Assembly: GCA_051881075.1 (NCBI GenBank)
Contig: JBJEPE010000033.1
Span: 3,638-67,637 of the forward strand
DNA: 64,000 nucleotides
Origin: RUG14223 sp051881075
Lineage (GTDB): Bacteria > Bacillota > Clostridia > Oscillospirales > Acutalibacteraceae
Direction of reading: 5' to 3'
The notes beneath the pieces were generated by a model. The model was given only the letters and a program-made list of their open reading frames with translations, did no database searches and was not told the DNA's origin. Made by a program: the position numbers and the translations under genes. Positions within the stretch are counted from its first letter, which is position 1. The number at the start of each line of letters is the position of its first letter. Shown here in pieces: positions 51,046 through 59,988 of this stretch.

Positions 51046-52347
51046 ATGGAGAGATACTATCAAAAAGAAATTGAAACCATGCCACGTGATATGCTAAGAC
51101 AGTTACAAAGCGAACGCCTTGTTAAACAGATAAAGCGAGTATATGAGAATGTACCGTATTATCGTGCAAAAATGGATGAAAAGGGCGTAACACCCGATGA
51201 CATACACGGTGTTGAGGATTTACATAAGCTGCCGTTTTTAAGCAAAAATGATCTTCGTGAGGCATATCCTTACGGATTACTCGCAAAACCTCTCAGCGAG
51301 TGTGTACGCATACAGTCTACATCAGGTACTACAGGCAAAAGAGTAGTTGCCTTTTATACACAGAACGACATAGATTTATGGGAGGACTGCTGCGCACGTG
51401 CTATAGTTGCGGTAGGCGGTACTAAGGATGACGTATGTCAGGTATGTTACGGCTACGGTCTGTTCACAGGCGGTGCAGGATTGAACGGTGGTTCACATAA
51501 AGTAGGCTCTCTCACTCTGCCTATGTCGTCAGGCAATACAGAAAGACAGCTTCAATTTATGGAGGATCTTCAAAGCACTATTCTGTGCTGTACACCGTCA
51601 TATGCTGCATACCTTGCAGAGTCCGCAATAGAGTCAGGTGTAAGAGAAAGAATACACCTTAAGGCAGGCATATTCGGCGCAGAAGCCTGGACGGAAGAAA
51701 TGCGTGCCGATATACAGAATAAGCTTGGCATAAAGGCCTACGATATCTACGGTCTTACTGAGCTTTGCGGACCGGGTGTTTCCTTTGAATGTTCACAGCA
51801 ATCCGGTATGCACATAAACGAGGATCATTTCATTGCAGAGATAATAGATCCTGTAACAGAGGAGGTTTTACCCTACGGAGAAAAGGGTGAGCTGGTATTT
51901 ACGGCTATAACAAAAGAAGCTTTCCCGATGATTCGTTACCGTACACGTGATATATGCGTATTAAACACTGAGCCATGTGCCTGCGGACGTACCCATATAC
52001 GTATGTGCAAGCCTATGGGACGTTCTGACGATATGCTTATTATCAGAGGCGTAAACGTATTCCCGTCACAGATAGAAACCGTACTGCTTAATTGCGGTTT
52101 GCCTGCAAACTACCTTATCGAGGTAGACAGAGTAAACAATACGGATACTCTTGACGTAAATGTAGAGATGCCCGCTGAGCTTATCTCAGATACCGTTTCC
52201 GCACTTAATCAAAAAGAAAAAGAGATAGTCCTTGCACTTAGGTCAATGCTTGGCATTACTGCAAACGTACATCTTGTTGCACCTAAGTCAATACAGCGCA
52301 GTGAGGGCAAGGCTGTCAGAGTTATTGATAAAAGAAAGCTTTATTAA
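51046..52347 (+). CDS. paaK: Phenylacetate--CoA ligase family protein
   Basis: The 433-residue adenylate-forming enzyme activates phenylacetate or a related aryl acid to its CoA thioester through an acyl-AMP. Seen: the P-loop 'IQSTSGTTGKRVVAFYT', 'DIYGLTELCGPGVSFEC', 'GELVFTAITKEAFPMIRYRT' in parts and the C-terminal 'MGRSDDMLIIRGVNVFPSQIE'-like hinge. In anaerobes this family usually acts at the end of oxidative aromatic amino acid degradation. The ATG at 51046 is preferred over the GTG at 51037. It is co-directional with an ACT protein and an aldehyde dehydrogenase. Confidence 0.9.
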   Translation: MERYYQKEIETMPRDMLRQLQSERLVKQIKRVYENVPYYRAKMDEKGVTPDDIHGVEDLHKLPFLSKNDLREAYPYGLLAKPLSECVRIQSTSGTTGKRVVAFYTQNDIDLWEDCCARAIVAVGGTKDDVCQVCYGYGLFTGGAGLNGGSHKVGSLTLPMSSGNTERQLQFMEDLQSTILCCTPSYAAYLAESAIESGVRERIHLKAGIFGAEAWTEEMRADIQNKLGIKAYDIYGLTELCGPGVSFECSQQSGMHINEDHFIAEIIDPVTEEVLPYGEKGELVFTAITKEAFPMIRYRTRDICVLNTEPCACGRTHIRMCKPMGRSDDMLIIRGVNVFPSQIETVLLNCGLPANYLIEVDRVNNTDTLDVNVEMPAELISDTVSALNQKEKEIVLALRSMLGITANVHLVAPKSIQRSEGKAVRVIDKRKLY

Positions 52348-52363
52348 TTAAGGAGGAGTACTA

Positions 52364-52765
52364 ATGATTATTGAGCAAATTTCCGTATTTTTAGAGAATA
52401 AACCGGGCGAGTTGTTAAGATTTACTCAGGTACTTGCCGAGAATAAAATAGACCTTCAGGCACTTTCTATTGCTGAATCTGACGACTACGGCATACTCCG
52501 TATAATCGTAGATAAACCAACCGAAACCCTGCGTCTGCTTAGAGAACAAAACCTGCCAAGCTCGGTCGCACGTGTAATAGCGGTAAATGTTCCCGATGAG
52601 CCCGGCAGCCTTACAAACATACTTTCCGTTCTTGCCAACGGCAATATAAACCTTGCATATTCCTACGCTTTTCTTTCAAAGGTAGCCGGAAAAGCGTGTA
52701 TAGTACTCAGAGTTGATGATAACGCAGTCGCCGAGAAATTATTGGAAGACGCAGGTATTTTGTAA
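52364..52765 (+). CDS. Tandem ACT-domain protein
   Basis: The 133-residue product consists of two ACT domains: 'IEQISVFLENKPGELLRF' at the start and 'ARVIAVNVPDEPGSLTNIL' at about residue 68, each with the Pro-Gly of ligand-binding ACT domains. It is the usual companion of clostridial phenylacetate-CoA ligase genes and probably senses an amino acid. It starts 16 bp after the ligase gene with AAGGAGGAG upstream. Confidence 0.92.
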   Translation: MIIEQISVFLENKPGELLRFTQVLAENKIDLQALSIAESDDYGILRIIVDKPTETLRLLREQNLPSSVARVIAVNVPDEPGSLTNILSVLANGNINLAYSYAFLSKVAGKACIVLRVDDNAVAEKLLEDAGIL

Positions 52766-52813
52766 TATAGACTTAAATTTATTAAGTATAATATTATTCG
52801 GGGATAGTCAATT

Positions 52814-54193
52814 ATGGAACAAGAACAGATAAAAGCACTAATACAAAAGCAACGCAATTTCTTTTTAGGCGGCACGACAATGCCGGTTAAATACAGAAAA
52901 AGTGCGCTGATTAAGTTAAAGAATGCCATAAAACAATACGAGCCGAAAATAATGGAAGCTCTTAAAACTGACCTTGGTAAAAGCGAAGCAGAGTCTTATA
53001 TGTGTGAGATAGGAATGGTCTATGAAGAACTTACATATATGATAAAGCATGTAAAAAAATTTGCAAAAGACAGAAAGGTCAGAACTCCGCTGGCACAGTT
53101 TCCCGCTAAAAGCTTTGTAAGTCCTAAGCCTTACGGTACGGTACTCATTATGAGTCCGTGGAACTATCCGTTTTTATTAACCTTAGGCCCTTTGGTAGAC
53201 GCTCTTGCGGCAGGCAATACGGCTGTAGTTAAGCCGAGTGCTTACTCTCCTGTAACATCTGATGTTATAAAAGAGTTGTTATCGGAGTTTTTTGACGAGG
53301 AATATATAGCGGTAGTAACAGGCGGCAGAAAAGAAAACGAATCTTTACTTGAAGAAAGATTTGATTATATAATGTTTACGGGCAGTCCGGCAGTAGGCAA
53401 GATAGTAATGAATAAAGCATCAAATTACCTGACGCCGGTTACTCTTGAGTTGGGCGGTAAAAGTCCATGTATAGTAGATGAAACATCAGATATCGACTTG
53501 GCGGCAAAGCGAATAGTTTTCGGCAAATTTATAAATTGCGGTCAAACCTGTATAGCGCCTGACTATGTATATTGCGACAAAAAGATTAAAGACGAGCTTG
53601 TTAAACACATGGTGAAAGAGATTGAGTTGCAGTTCGGTAAAGAACCGCTCAAAAATACTGATTACGGTAAAATCGTTAATCAAAAGCATTTTGAAAGAAT
53701 ATGCGGTCTTATCAATGCCGATAAGGTAGTATGCGGCGGTGAAACGCAGGATGAGAGCCTTCGTATAGCACCTACCATAATAGATAATGCGGAATTTACG
53801 GATGCCGTTATGTTAGAAGAAATATTCGGTCCTGTTTTACCGGTACTCACATTTAATGATTTAAATGAAGCTCTTGCACAACTACACACTATGGAGCATC
53901 CTCTTGCAACATATATTTTCTCAGATGATAAGAACAACGTAAAACTTATCCTTGACAATCATCAGTTCGGCGGCGGATGTATTAACGATACTATTGTACA
54001 TATAGCCAGCACCGCTATGGGATTTGGCGGAATAGGTAACAGCGGTATGGGCTCATATCACGGCAAAAAGGGCTTTGACACATTTACGCATTACAGAAGT
54101 ATTGTAAAAAAGAGCAACCTTATAGATATGCCTATGCGATATCAGCCTTATACGGATTCAAAGCTAAAACTTATACGCAAATTTATGAAATAA
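52814..54193 (+). CDS. NAD(P)-dependent aldehyde dehydrogenase (class 3-like)
   Basis: The 459-residue enzyme oxidises aldehydes to acids. Seen: 'YGTVLIMSPWNYPFLLTLGP', the general base Glu in 'TLELGGKSPC' and the catalytic Cys in 'NCGQTCIAPDY', followed by 'EIFGPVLPVLTF' and 'GIGNSGMGSYHGKKGFD'. The short N-terminus is that of class 3 fatty or aryl aldehyde dehydrogenases. Placed after paaK, it could make the aryl acid that the ligase activates, which is inference. Confidence 0.92.
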   Translation: MEQEQIKALIQKQRNFFLGGTTMPVKYRKSALIKLKNAIKQYEPKIMEALKTDLGKSEAESYMCEIGMVYEELTYMIKHVKKFAKDRKVRTPLAQFPAKSFVSPKPYGTVLIMSPWNYPFLLTLGPLVDALAAGNTAVVKPSAYSPVTSDVIKELLSEFFDEEYIAVVTGGRKENESLLEERFDYIMFTGSPAVGKIVMNKASNYLTPVTLELGGKSPCIVDETSDIDLAAKRIVFGKFINCGQTCIAPDYVYCDKKIKDELVKHMVKEIELQFGKEPLKNTDYGKIVNQKHFERICGLINADKVVCGGETQDESLRIAPTIIDNAEFTDAVMLEEIFGPVLPVLTFNDLNEALAQLHTMEHPLATYIFSDDKNNVKLILDNHQFGGGCINDTIVHIASTAMGFGGIGNSGMGSYHGKKGFDTFTHYRSIVKKSNLIDMPMRYQPYTDSKLKLIRKFMK

Positions 54194-54289
54194 TATTATC
54201 ACACTTTACTGACAACTGAATAGTATGTAATAACAGCATGAAAAAATAGTTTTTTGTCTGTAATTTATACCTTTATCGGCGGTGATTAG

Positions 54290-54433
54290 ATGAGAGCTTG
54301 CAGAAATCCGAACCGAACCGCCACTGCGTTTGCAGCGGGAATTATTTTAGCGTGTTTTTTTCCTAACCGCTTTGTTCTTGTAGTGCTGGCGCTTACGGTA
54401 ATTGCACTTGCTAAGTCATGCGTAAGGTGTTAA
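54290..54433 (+). CDS. 47-residue cysteine-containing membrane protein upstream of spoVM
   Basis: This short gene encodes a basic N-terminus (MRACRNPNR), one hydrophobic segment of about 28 residues containing a central 'FFPNRF', and a C-terminus ending SCVRC. GGTGAT lies just before the ATG, and there is a clean TAA. I cannot assign a family with certainty. It is 76 bp upstream of spoVM on the same strand, so it may share its expression. Confidence 0.6.
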   Translation: MRACRNPNRTATAFAAGIILACFFPNRFVLVVLALTVIALAKSCVRC

Positions 54434-54509
54434 TAACTGTCTGCGTCTGATACCACATTATTGCTTATTATGTCGGGTACAAAAATTACATACTACGGGG
54501 GTCATACTT

Positions 54510-54590
54510 ATGAAAGTGATTGTTGTGGAAAATCCGAAAATTTGGGGTTTCTTCCTACGCAAAATTTTTAAAATAAAAAAGAGTAATTAA
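54510..54590 (+). CDS. spoVM: Stage V sporulation protein SpoVM
   Basis: The 26-residue peptide begins MKVIVVENPK, has 'WGFFLRKIFKIKK' and ends SN. Length (26) and the Pro9 followed by a basic amphipathic helix match SpoVM, which marks the convex forespore membrane and anchors SpoIVA for coat assembly. GGGGG lies 8 nt before the ATG. A strong terminator follows at once. Because of its size it is easily missed by gene finders. Confidence 0.85.
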   Translation: MKVIVVENPKIWGFFLRKIFKIKKSN

Positions 54591-54592
54591 TA

Positions 54593-54634
54593 AGAAAACC
54601 TGTGTACATTTCTCCGTACACAGGTTTTCTACTT
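54593..54634. terminator. Terminator after spoVM
   Basis: A perfect 15-bp stem (54593-54607 with 54616-54630, AGAAAACCTGTGTAC and its complement) with an 8-nt loop. The arms end in T-rich sequence on both strands, so it can serve the convergent DUF1294 gene too. Confidence 0.9.
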
Positions 54635-54647
54635 GCCAATTTACTTG

Positions 54648-54926
54648 TTAAAATTTAATTATCAGAAATATAATAAAAGCTACCTCAGCAAAAAATATAA
54701 CGGGTATTCCTATCATAAATTTATTTTTCTGAGTTTTGTGTCTTATTAGTTTCATAGTAGCATACATAAGCGGCGCACCGCCAAGTGCGGATATCTTAAG
54801 CAGAGTACCCTCTCTGACACGCCATTTACCCTTAATTGCGTGTCTTTTGTCATAAATTGTAACAGCAGCGGCAAAAAGATTTATACCTAAAACGTAAACG
54901 AGTAAAAGCTTATAGTACCACGGCAT
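54648..54926 (-). CDS. DUF1294 small membrane protein
   Basis: The 92-residue protein has hydrophobic segments at both ends and the family core 'YDKRHAIKGKWRVREGTLL' then 'LSALGGAPLMYATMKLIRHKT' (here ISALGG), matching DUF1294. Its function is unknown. The ATG at 54926 has AGGGGGTG just upstream; the frame is open to 54986 without such a site. Confidence 0.88.
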   Translation of the reverse strand: MPWYYKLLLVYVLGINLFAAAVTIYDKRHAIKGKWRVREGTLLKISALGGAPLMYATMKLIRHKTQKNKFMIGIPVIFFAEVAFIIFLIIKF

Positions 54927-55053
54927 AAAAGCACCCCCTAACGGAATTTTTTGAATTGCACGGCATATATATTTATAAGTAGGCATCGTACAGGCATATT
55001 ATTTCTCTGCGCAGATGAACTATAAGTTTTTGATAAATAAGGATGTGCATAAA

Positions 55054-56337
55054 ATGAAATCTATAAATAAAAAAAATATAGTTTTTAAAGTCGGTTCTGT
55101 AATCCTGATGCTCCTGATGTTTGCATTAAATCTAAAGCTTGCATCAAAGGTAGAATATACAAACGGCGATAAGATAGAAAAAGATAGCTCCGGCAATAAG
55201 ACAAGCTACTATTCCAAAACAGGAACAACGGTAAATAACCATGTATTTCATAAGGGAGAAATGCGCGCTGTCTGGATATCATACATAACACTTGATATGT
55301 CGGGTACTGACCGAAGCGAGCAGGCTTTTAAGGATAAAATAGATAATATAATAAAAACATCACTAAAAAACGGTATAAACACCCTTATAGTCCATGTACG
55401 CTCACATCTTGATGCAATATATAAATCTGAGTACTATCCGTATTCACACATTTTATCGGGCGAACAGGGTGTAGATCCCGGCTATGATGCTTTGAAATAC
55501 ATAGTTAAAGCCGCCCATAAAGCAGGGCTTGAGGTACAAGCATGGATAAATCCTTTCAGAATCAAAACAAGCGAAACACCCAAAGAATTATCCGATAATA
55601 ACCCATACATGGTTTGGCAGACTGATGAAGATAAGTCAAACGACCGTTACGCCGTAGAGTGGGAGGGAGGAATATACCTTAATCCCGCTTATCCCGAAGT
55701 AAGGGAACTGATAATTAACGGCGTTCGTGAGCTTATCGAAAATTACGACATAGACGGCATTCACTTTGACGATTACTTTTATCCTACATCTAACAGTCAG
55801 TTTGATAAGGATGAATACAATAAATATGTCGATAGTGTAGGGGATGATGACTGTACACTTACGCTAAGCGAATGGCGTAGCACCAATATAAACAGCCTTA
55901 TTTACGGTGTTTACTCAGCTATTAAGAGTAAGGACAGCAGTATAATTTTCGGAATCTCCCCACAAGGCAATATAAGTAATAACGAAACTATAGCGGCAGA
56001 TATTAAATCATGGGGAGCTATAGCGGGATATGTAGACTATCTATGCCCCCAAATATATGTAAACTTCGACCATCCGCTTTTACCGTTCAATGAAATGTGC
56101 GATACATGGCGTAAGCTTGTTTCAAACTCAAATACTAAGCTTTACTGCGGTTTGGCGCTTTATAAGGCCAACAGCGACAGCGATGAAGGCACATGGCACG
56201 ACTCGGACAATATACTAGCCAAGGAGCTTGAATATCTGCGCAAATGCGGTTATGACGGTTATATGCTGTATTCTTGGGATTATCTTGACTGTGAGCAAAC
56301 TATGAAAGAAATGAGTAATTTTATAGATGCGCTTTAA
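55054..56337 (+). CDS. Secreted or membrane-anchored glycosyl hydrolase-like protein (GHL10/DUF187)
   Basis: The 427-residue product has an N-terminal signal anchor (about residues 8-28, 'IVFKVGSVILMLLMFALNL') and a TIM-barrel domain of the GHL10 family: 'GEMRAVWISYITLDM', 'TLIVHVRSHLDAIYKSEYYP', 'VQAWINPFR', 'DIDGIHFDDYFYP' and 'LCPQIYVNFDHPLLPF' in parts. Asp in the HFDDYFYP block is the likely catalytic region. Relatives are thought to act on cell-wall glycans. The ATG at 55054 has AAGGATG upstream; the frame is open to 55015. Confidence 0.88.
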   Translation: MKSINKKNIVFKVGSVILMLLMFALNLKLASKVEYTNGDKIEKDSSGNKTSYYSKTGTTVNNHVFHKGEMRAVWISYITLDMSGTDRSEQAFKDKIDNIIKTSLKNGINTLIVHVRSHLDAIYKSEYYPYSHILSGEQGVDPGYDALKYIVKAAHKAGLEVQAWINPFRIKTSETPKELSDNNPYMVWQTDEDKSNDRYAVEWEGGIYLNPAYPEVRELIINGVRELIENYDIDGIHFDDYFYPTSNSQFDKDEYNKYVDSVGDDDCTLTLSEWRSTNINSLIYGVYSAIKSKDSSIIFGISPQGNISNNETIAADIKSWGAIAGYVDYLCPQIYVNFDHPLLPFNEMCDTWRKLVSNSNTKLYCGLALYKANSDSDEGTWHDSDNILAKELEYLRKCGYDGYMLYSWDYLDCEQTMKEMSNFIDAL

Positions 56338-56363
56338 CTGATAAATTCTACAAAGTTAATATT

Positions 56364-57653
56364 TTAGCATAGCTCGGCTATGCAGTAGTCGCCATCTACG
56401 CCCGTTATCTTTACATTCAAGAATTTACCGCTAAGGCTTTCGTCAAATTTTACCTTAACAGGCGTATAGTTTGCGGTGTACCCGTCATTTATCCCGGTAT
56501 TTATATCGAATGTTTCAAAAAGTACCTTTTCGGTACGGCCTACCTGTGAATTTAAAAAGGTGTTGCGTGTATTCTTGGTTTCCTCTATCATCAGCTTACT
56601 GCGCTTGTCCTTAATTTCAGGAGATATCTGATCAGGCAGCTTATCGGCTACAGTACCCTTGCGTCGTGAATACTCGAATATATGCGCCTTTGCAAAGCCT
56701 ATCTCATGAGCAAACTGTAACGACCTTTCAAATTCCTCATCCGTTTCTCCCGCAAAGCCTACCATAATGTCCGTTGTAATTGCGGCATTATCAAAGTTAC
56801 TGCGCAGATCGTTCACTATTTTACGGTATTCATCTGTGGTGTAGTGTCTGTTCATGCGCTTTAGTGTTTCATCACAACCGCTTTGCAAAGATAAATGAAA
56901 TTGCGGACAGAATTTAGATTGCTTGCTTAGTCTGCTTATAACGTATTCATCCATTCTCTCAGGTTCAAGAGAACCCAAGCGTACACGTTCTATACCGTCT
57001 ACAGAGCAAACGCACTCTACGGCGTCGCATATGTCGGCGTCTATATCCTGACCGTAAGCTGACAGATTGATACCTACCAGAACTACCTCTTTATATCCGG
57101 CATCGGCAAGTACTTTTATCTCAGACTGTAAGTCGGAAAGTGACTTTGAGCGAACTCTGCCACGTGCATACGGTATAATGCAATAAGAGCAAAATCTATT
57201 ACATCCGTCCTCTATCTTTACAAAGGCACGGGTATGCTCATCGAATCCATTAACCTGCATCGGTTCAAACTTTTTGTGATCGTGCGGGTTAATTTTTATT
57301 ACACGCCTTTTAGTTGCAAGATACTCGTTTATCATGGGAATAATATCCGCACGCTTTGCATTACCTATAACTATATCCGCATCCTGAAATTTATCTGTTT
57401 CTTCAGGCATAGCCTGCGGCATACATCCCGTCAGCATTATTACCGCATCGGGATTTATTCTGCGCACACGCCTAAGGCATTTCATTACCTTATTATCGCT
57501 TACCGATGTTACGGTACATGAATTTATAATTACAATATCCGCATTTTCAGCGGTATCACACGGTGTAAAGCTGTTATTCTTCAATATCTCCATCATCATC
57601 TGTGATTCATACTGATTTACCTTACAGCCAAAGGTTATTATATTTACAAGCAT
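56364..57653 (-). CDS. mtaB: tRNA (t6A37) methylthiotransferase MtaB
   Basis: This 429-residue radical SAM enzyme adds a methylthio group to t6A37 to give ms2t6A. Seen: the UPF0004 N-terminal domain ('IITFGCKVNQYESQMM', with further Cys in 'INSCTVT' and 'LTGCMPQ'), the radical SAM cluster in 'GCNRFCSYCIIPYARG' and a C-terminal TRAM domain. It uses the t6A made with TsaE/TsaB, encoded at 4.6-5.7 kb. It converges on the GHL10 gene with only 26 bp between stops. Confidence 0.95.
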   Translation of the reverse strand: MLVNIITFGCKVNQYESQMMMEILKNNSFTPCDTAENADIVIINSCTVTSVSDNKVMKCLRRVRRINPDAVIMLTGCMPQAMPEETDKFQDADIVIGNAKRADIIPMINEYLATKRRVIKINPHDHKKFEPMQVNGFDEHTRAFVKIEDGCNRFCSYCIIPYARGRVRSKSLSDLQSEIKVLADAGYKEVVLVGINLSAYGQDIDADICDAVECVCSVDGIERVRLGSLEPERMDEYVISRLSKQSKFCPQFHLSLQSGCDETLKRMNRHYTTDEYRKIVNDLRSNFDNAAITTDIMVGFAGETDEEFERSLQFAHEIGFAKAHIFEYSRRKGTVADKLPDQISPEIKDKRSKLMIEETKNTRNTFLNSQVGRTEKVLFETFDINTGINDGYTANYTPVKVKFDESLSGKFLNVKITGVDGDYCIAELC

Positions 57654-57836
57654 TTTTTTACCTCTCTTTACACAGTAACATAAGCTGAATATAACTTAGT
57701 TATACTATTTTATCATTATTTTTTGAATATTACAACCTTTTCTTAAAAATACGGTGTTATATGCCCAGACATGGCTTTTTGTCTGTGTTATTTATAAAAA
57801 AATCTGCAAAAATTTCATTTTTGTTTGATATGTTTA

Positions 57837-57865
57837 TTGTATTGACAAAAAAATTATGATATAAT
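57837..57865 (+). promoter_or_regulatory. Predicted promoter of the recJ unit
   Basis: TATAAT (57860-57865) with TGA before it (extended -10) and TTGTAT (57837-57842) 17 bp upstream. A nearby TTGACA (57842-57847) is only 12 bp from the -10 and is not used in this model. A 6-bp inverted repeat (CAGACA/TGTCTG) lies further upstream near 57765-57784. Confidence 0.6.
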
Positions 57866-57918
57866 GATTAGAAATTATTAAAAATACGTTCACAAACAGA
57901 ATAATTTGGGAGTAATCT

Positions 57919-59988
57919 ATGAAAATATGGTCGGTATCTAAGCTCAATAAGGAGCTTGCCAATGAAATTTCTCAATATTTCGATATCCCTGTATTTACTG
58001 CGATGCTGCTTGCGTTACGTGGCGTTGAGGTTCAGGATGCACAGAGCTTTTTAAGCGATGATATCGAGTTGTACGATCCTTTCTTAGCGGTTGATATGAA
58101 GATAGCCGCATCAAGGATACTTACGGCTATCAAAAATAAAGAAAAAATATGCGTTTACGGTGATTATGATGCCGATGGCGTAACGGCAACGGCACTTTTA
58201 TATTCACATTTAAAATATATCGGCGCAGATGTCTGCTACCGTATTCCGTCCAGAGAGAACGACGGTTACGGTCTCAACCTTAAAGCTATAGATGAGCTTA
58301 AGGGAATCGGTATAAATCTGATAGTAACGGTAGATAATGGGATTTCTGCACTAAAAGAGATAGAATATGCACTAAGTTTAGGAATAGAAACCGTGGTTAC
58401 GGATCACCATACACCGCCTGATGAGCTGCCTAAGGCCGTAGCAAATGTTGACCTACATAGAGCAGACTGTCCCAGCTTGTTCAAGGAGTTGTCAGGTGTC
58501 GGTATTGCGTTTAAGCTTGTTATGGCGCTTTCTCCGGATATAGAGCTTGAACGGCTGCTCAATATGTACTCTGACCTTGTTTGTATAGGTACGGTTGGCG
58601 ATATAGTAAGTCTTACCGATGAAAACCGTGCATTTGTAAAAGCAGGACTTACTAAGATAAACAGATCTGAACGGTTAGGCATTAAAGCAATCAAAAAGGT
58701 TGCCGGTTTAGATAATAAACCTGTTACGGCAGGTAATGTTTCATTTGCCATTGTTCCACGTATAAATGCAATAGGCAGACTTGATAATTCCGAGCTTTCG
58801 GTAGAGCTTCTTTTGGCTGAAAACGAGACATTTGCAAGAGAAACGGCAGAGCTTTTGGATAATCATAATAAATCACGTCAAAGCATAGAGAAGGATATCT
58901 TTGCCTGTGCCGTAAAGCTGATAGAATCAAATAAAAAAATAAAACACAGCAGAGTAATAGTCATTGAGGGCGAGGGATGGCACATAGGCGTTATAGGCAT
59001 TGTAGCATCCAAGCTTAAGGAACTATATTCTAAGCCTGTTATAGTCATAGCCAAAGAGGACGGAATAAGCAAAGGCTCTGGCAGGAGCATAAAGGGCTTT
59101 TCGCTTGTTGACGCTATCTTTAAATGCTCGCAGTATCTTGAAAAATACGGCGGACACTCTATGGCCGCAGGACTCAGCATAAAAAACGAAAATATAGATA
59201 TATTCAGGGACGCCATAAATGCTTATGCTCAGTCACTTGATGAAATGCCATATAATACATTGGAGCTGGACTGTAAGCTTAACCCGTTAAATCTTGATAT
59301 AGACATGGTGTACCAGCTTAAAATGCTTGAGCCGTTCGGTGCAGGTAATCCTACGCCGGTATTCGGTCTTTATAACATGAAGCTTAAAAGCGTAACACCG
59401 ATATCATCAGATAAACATTTAAAGCTGACATTAAGTAGGGACGATACGGAAATTTCGGCTATGCTGTTTTCAACCTCATCAGGTGAATTTCCGTTTGCAC
59501 CGGGCGATACTCTCGATTTGGCGGTAACACTCGATATAAACGAATATTTAGGCAATCAATCCCTTTCAATAGTTGTCAAGGGATGCAAGCTGTCAAGTAT
59601 AAATCAAGAGGAATATGCTGCCGCATATAGAGTATATGAAAAATTTATGAGGGGAGAAACCCTTACAGTATCACAGATAAACACACTTATGCCTACTCGT
59701 GACGAGTTCGCTACGGTGTACAGATATATCAGAAAAATTCATTTCTGCCGCTTGCCTATAGATGTTCTGACGGCTAAAATAGACGATGAGGCGATAAATT
59801 GCGGCAGACTGTCATTTATTTTGCGTTGTATGTCACAGCTTGGCCTTATTAGGCTTGAGGAGAAAGGTGATACCGTACTTATAGAGGTAACAAATACTCA
59901 AAGTAAGGTAGATCTTGAAAACGCAAAGGCACTTATCTATTTAAGAAATATGCTTAAACAGGTAATAACTAAGGGAGGCACATTATAA
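57919..59988 (+). CDS. recJ: Single-stranded-DNA-specific exonuclease RecJ
   Basis: The 689-residue DHH-superfamily nuclease degrades single-stranded DNA 5' to 3' in recombination and repair. Seen: motif I 'VYGDYDADGVTATALLY', 'VTVDNGISA', the DHH motif in 'VVTDHHTPP' and DHHA1 'KYGGHSMAAGLSI', then an OB-type domain ('LEPFGAGNPTPVF'). The C-terminal extension is as in other Firmicutes. The stop overlaps the relA start (TAATG). Confidence 0.95.
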   Translation: MKIWSVSKLNKELANEISQYFDIPVFTAMLLALRGVEVQDAQSFLSDDIELYDPFLAVDMKIAASRILTAIKNKEKICVYGDYDADGVTATALLYSHLKYIGADVCYRIPSRENDGYGLNLKAIDELKGIGINLIVTVDNGISALKEIEYALSLGIETVVTDHHTPPDELPKAVANVDLHRADCPSLFKELSGVGIAFKLVMALSPDIELERLLNMYSDLVCIGTVGDIVSLTDENRAFVKAGLTKINRSERLGIKAIKKVAGLDNKPVTAGNVSFAIVPRINAIGRLDNSELSVELLLAENETFARETAELLDNHNKSRQSIEKDIFACAVKLIESNKKIKHSRVIVIEGEGWHIGVIGIVASKLKELYSKPVIVIAKEDGISKGSGRSIKGFSLVDAIFKCSQYLEKYGGHSMAAGLSIKNENIDIFRDAINAYAQSLDEMPYNTLELDCKLNPLNLDIDMVYQLKMLEPFGAGNPTPVFGLYNMKLKSVTPISSDKHLKLTLSRDDTEISAMLFSTSSGEFPFAPGDTLDLAVTLDINEYLGNQSLSIVVKGCKLSSINQEEYAAAYRVYEKFMRGETLTVSQINTLMPTRDEFATVYRYIRKIHFCRLPIDVLTAKIDDEAINCGRLSFILRCMSQLGLIRLEEKGDTVLIEVTNTQSKVDLENAKALIYLRNMLKQVITKGGTL

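Noticed and set aside
54468..54496. Sigma-E type promoter (CATACTAC) before spoVM
   Set aside because: It would put the transcript start inside the ribosome binding site of spoVM.
57842..57865. TTGACA at 57842 as the -35 of the recJ promoter
   Set aside because: Only 12 bp separate it from TATAAT, too short for sigma-A; the extended -10 with TTGTAT at 17 bp fits better.
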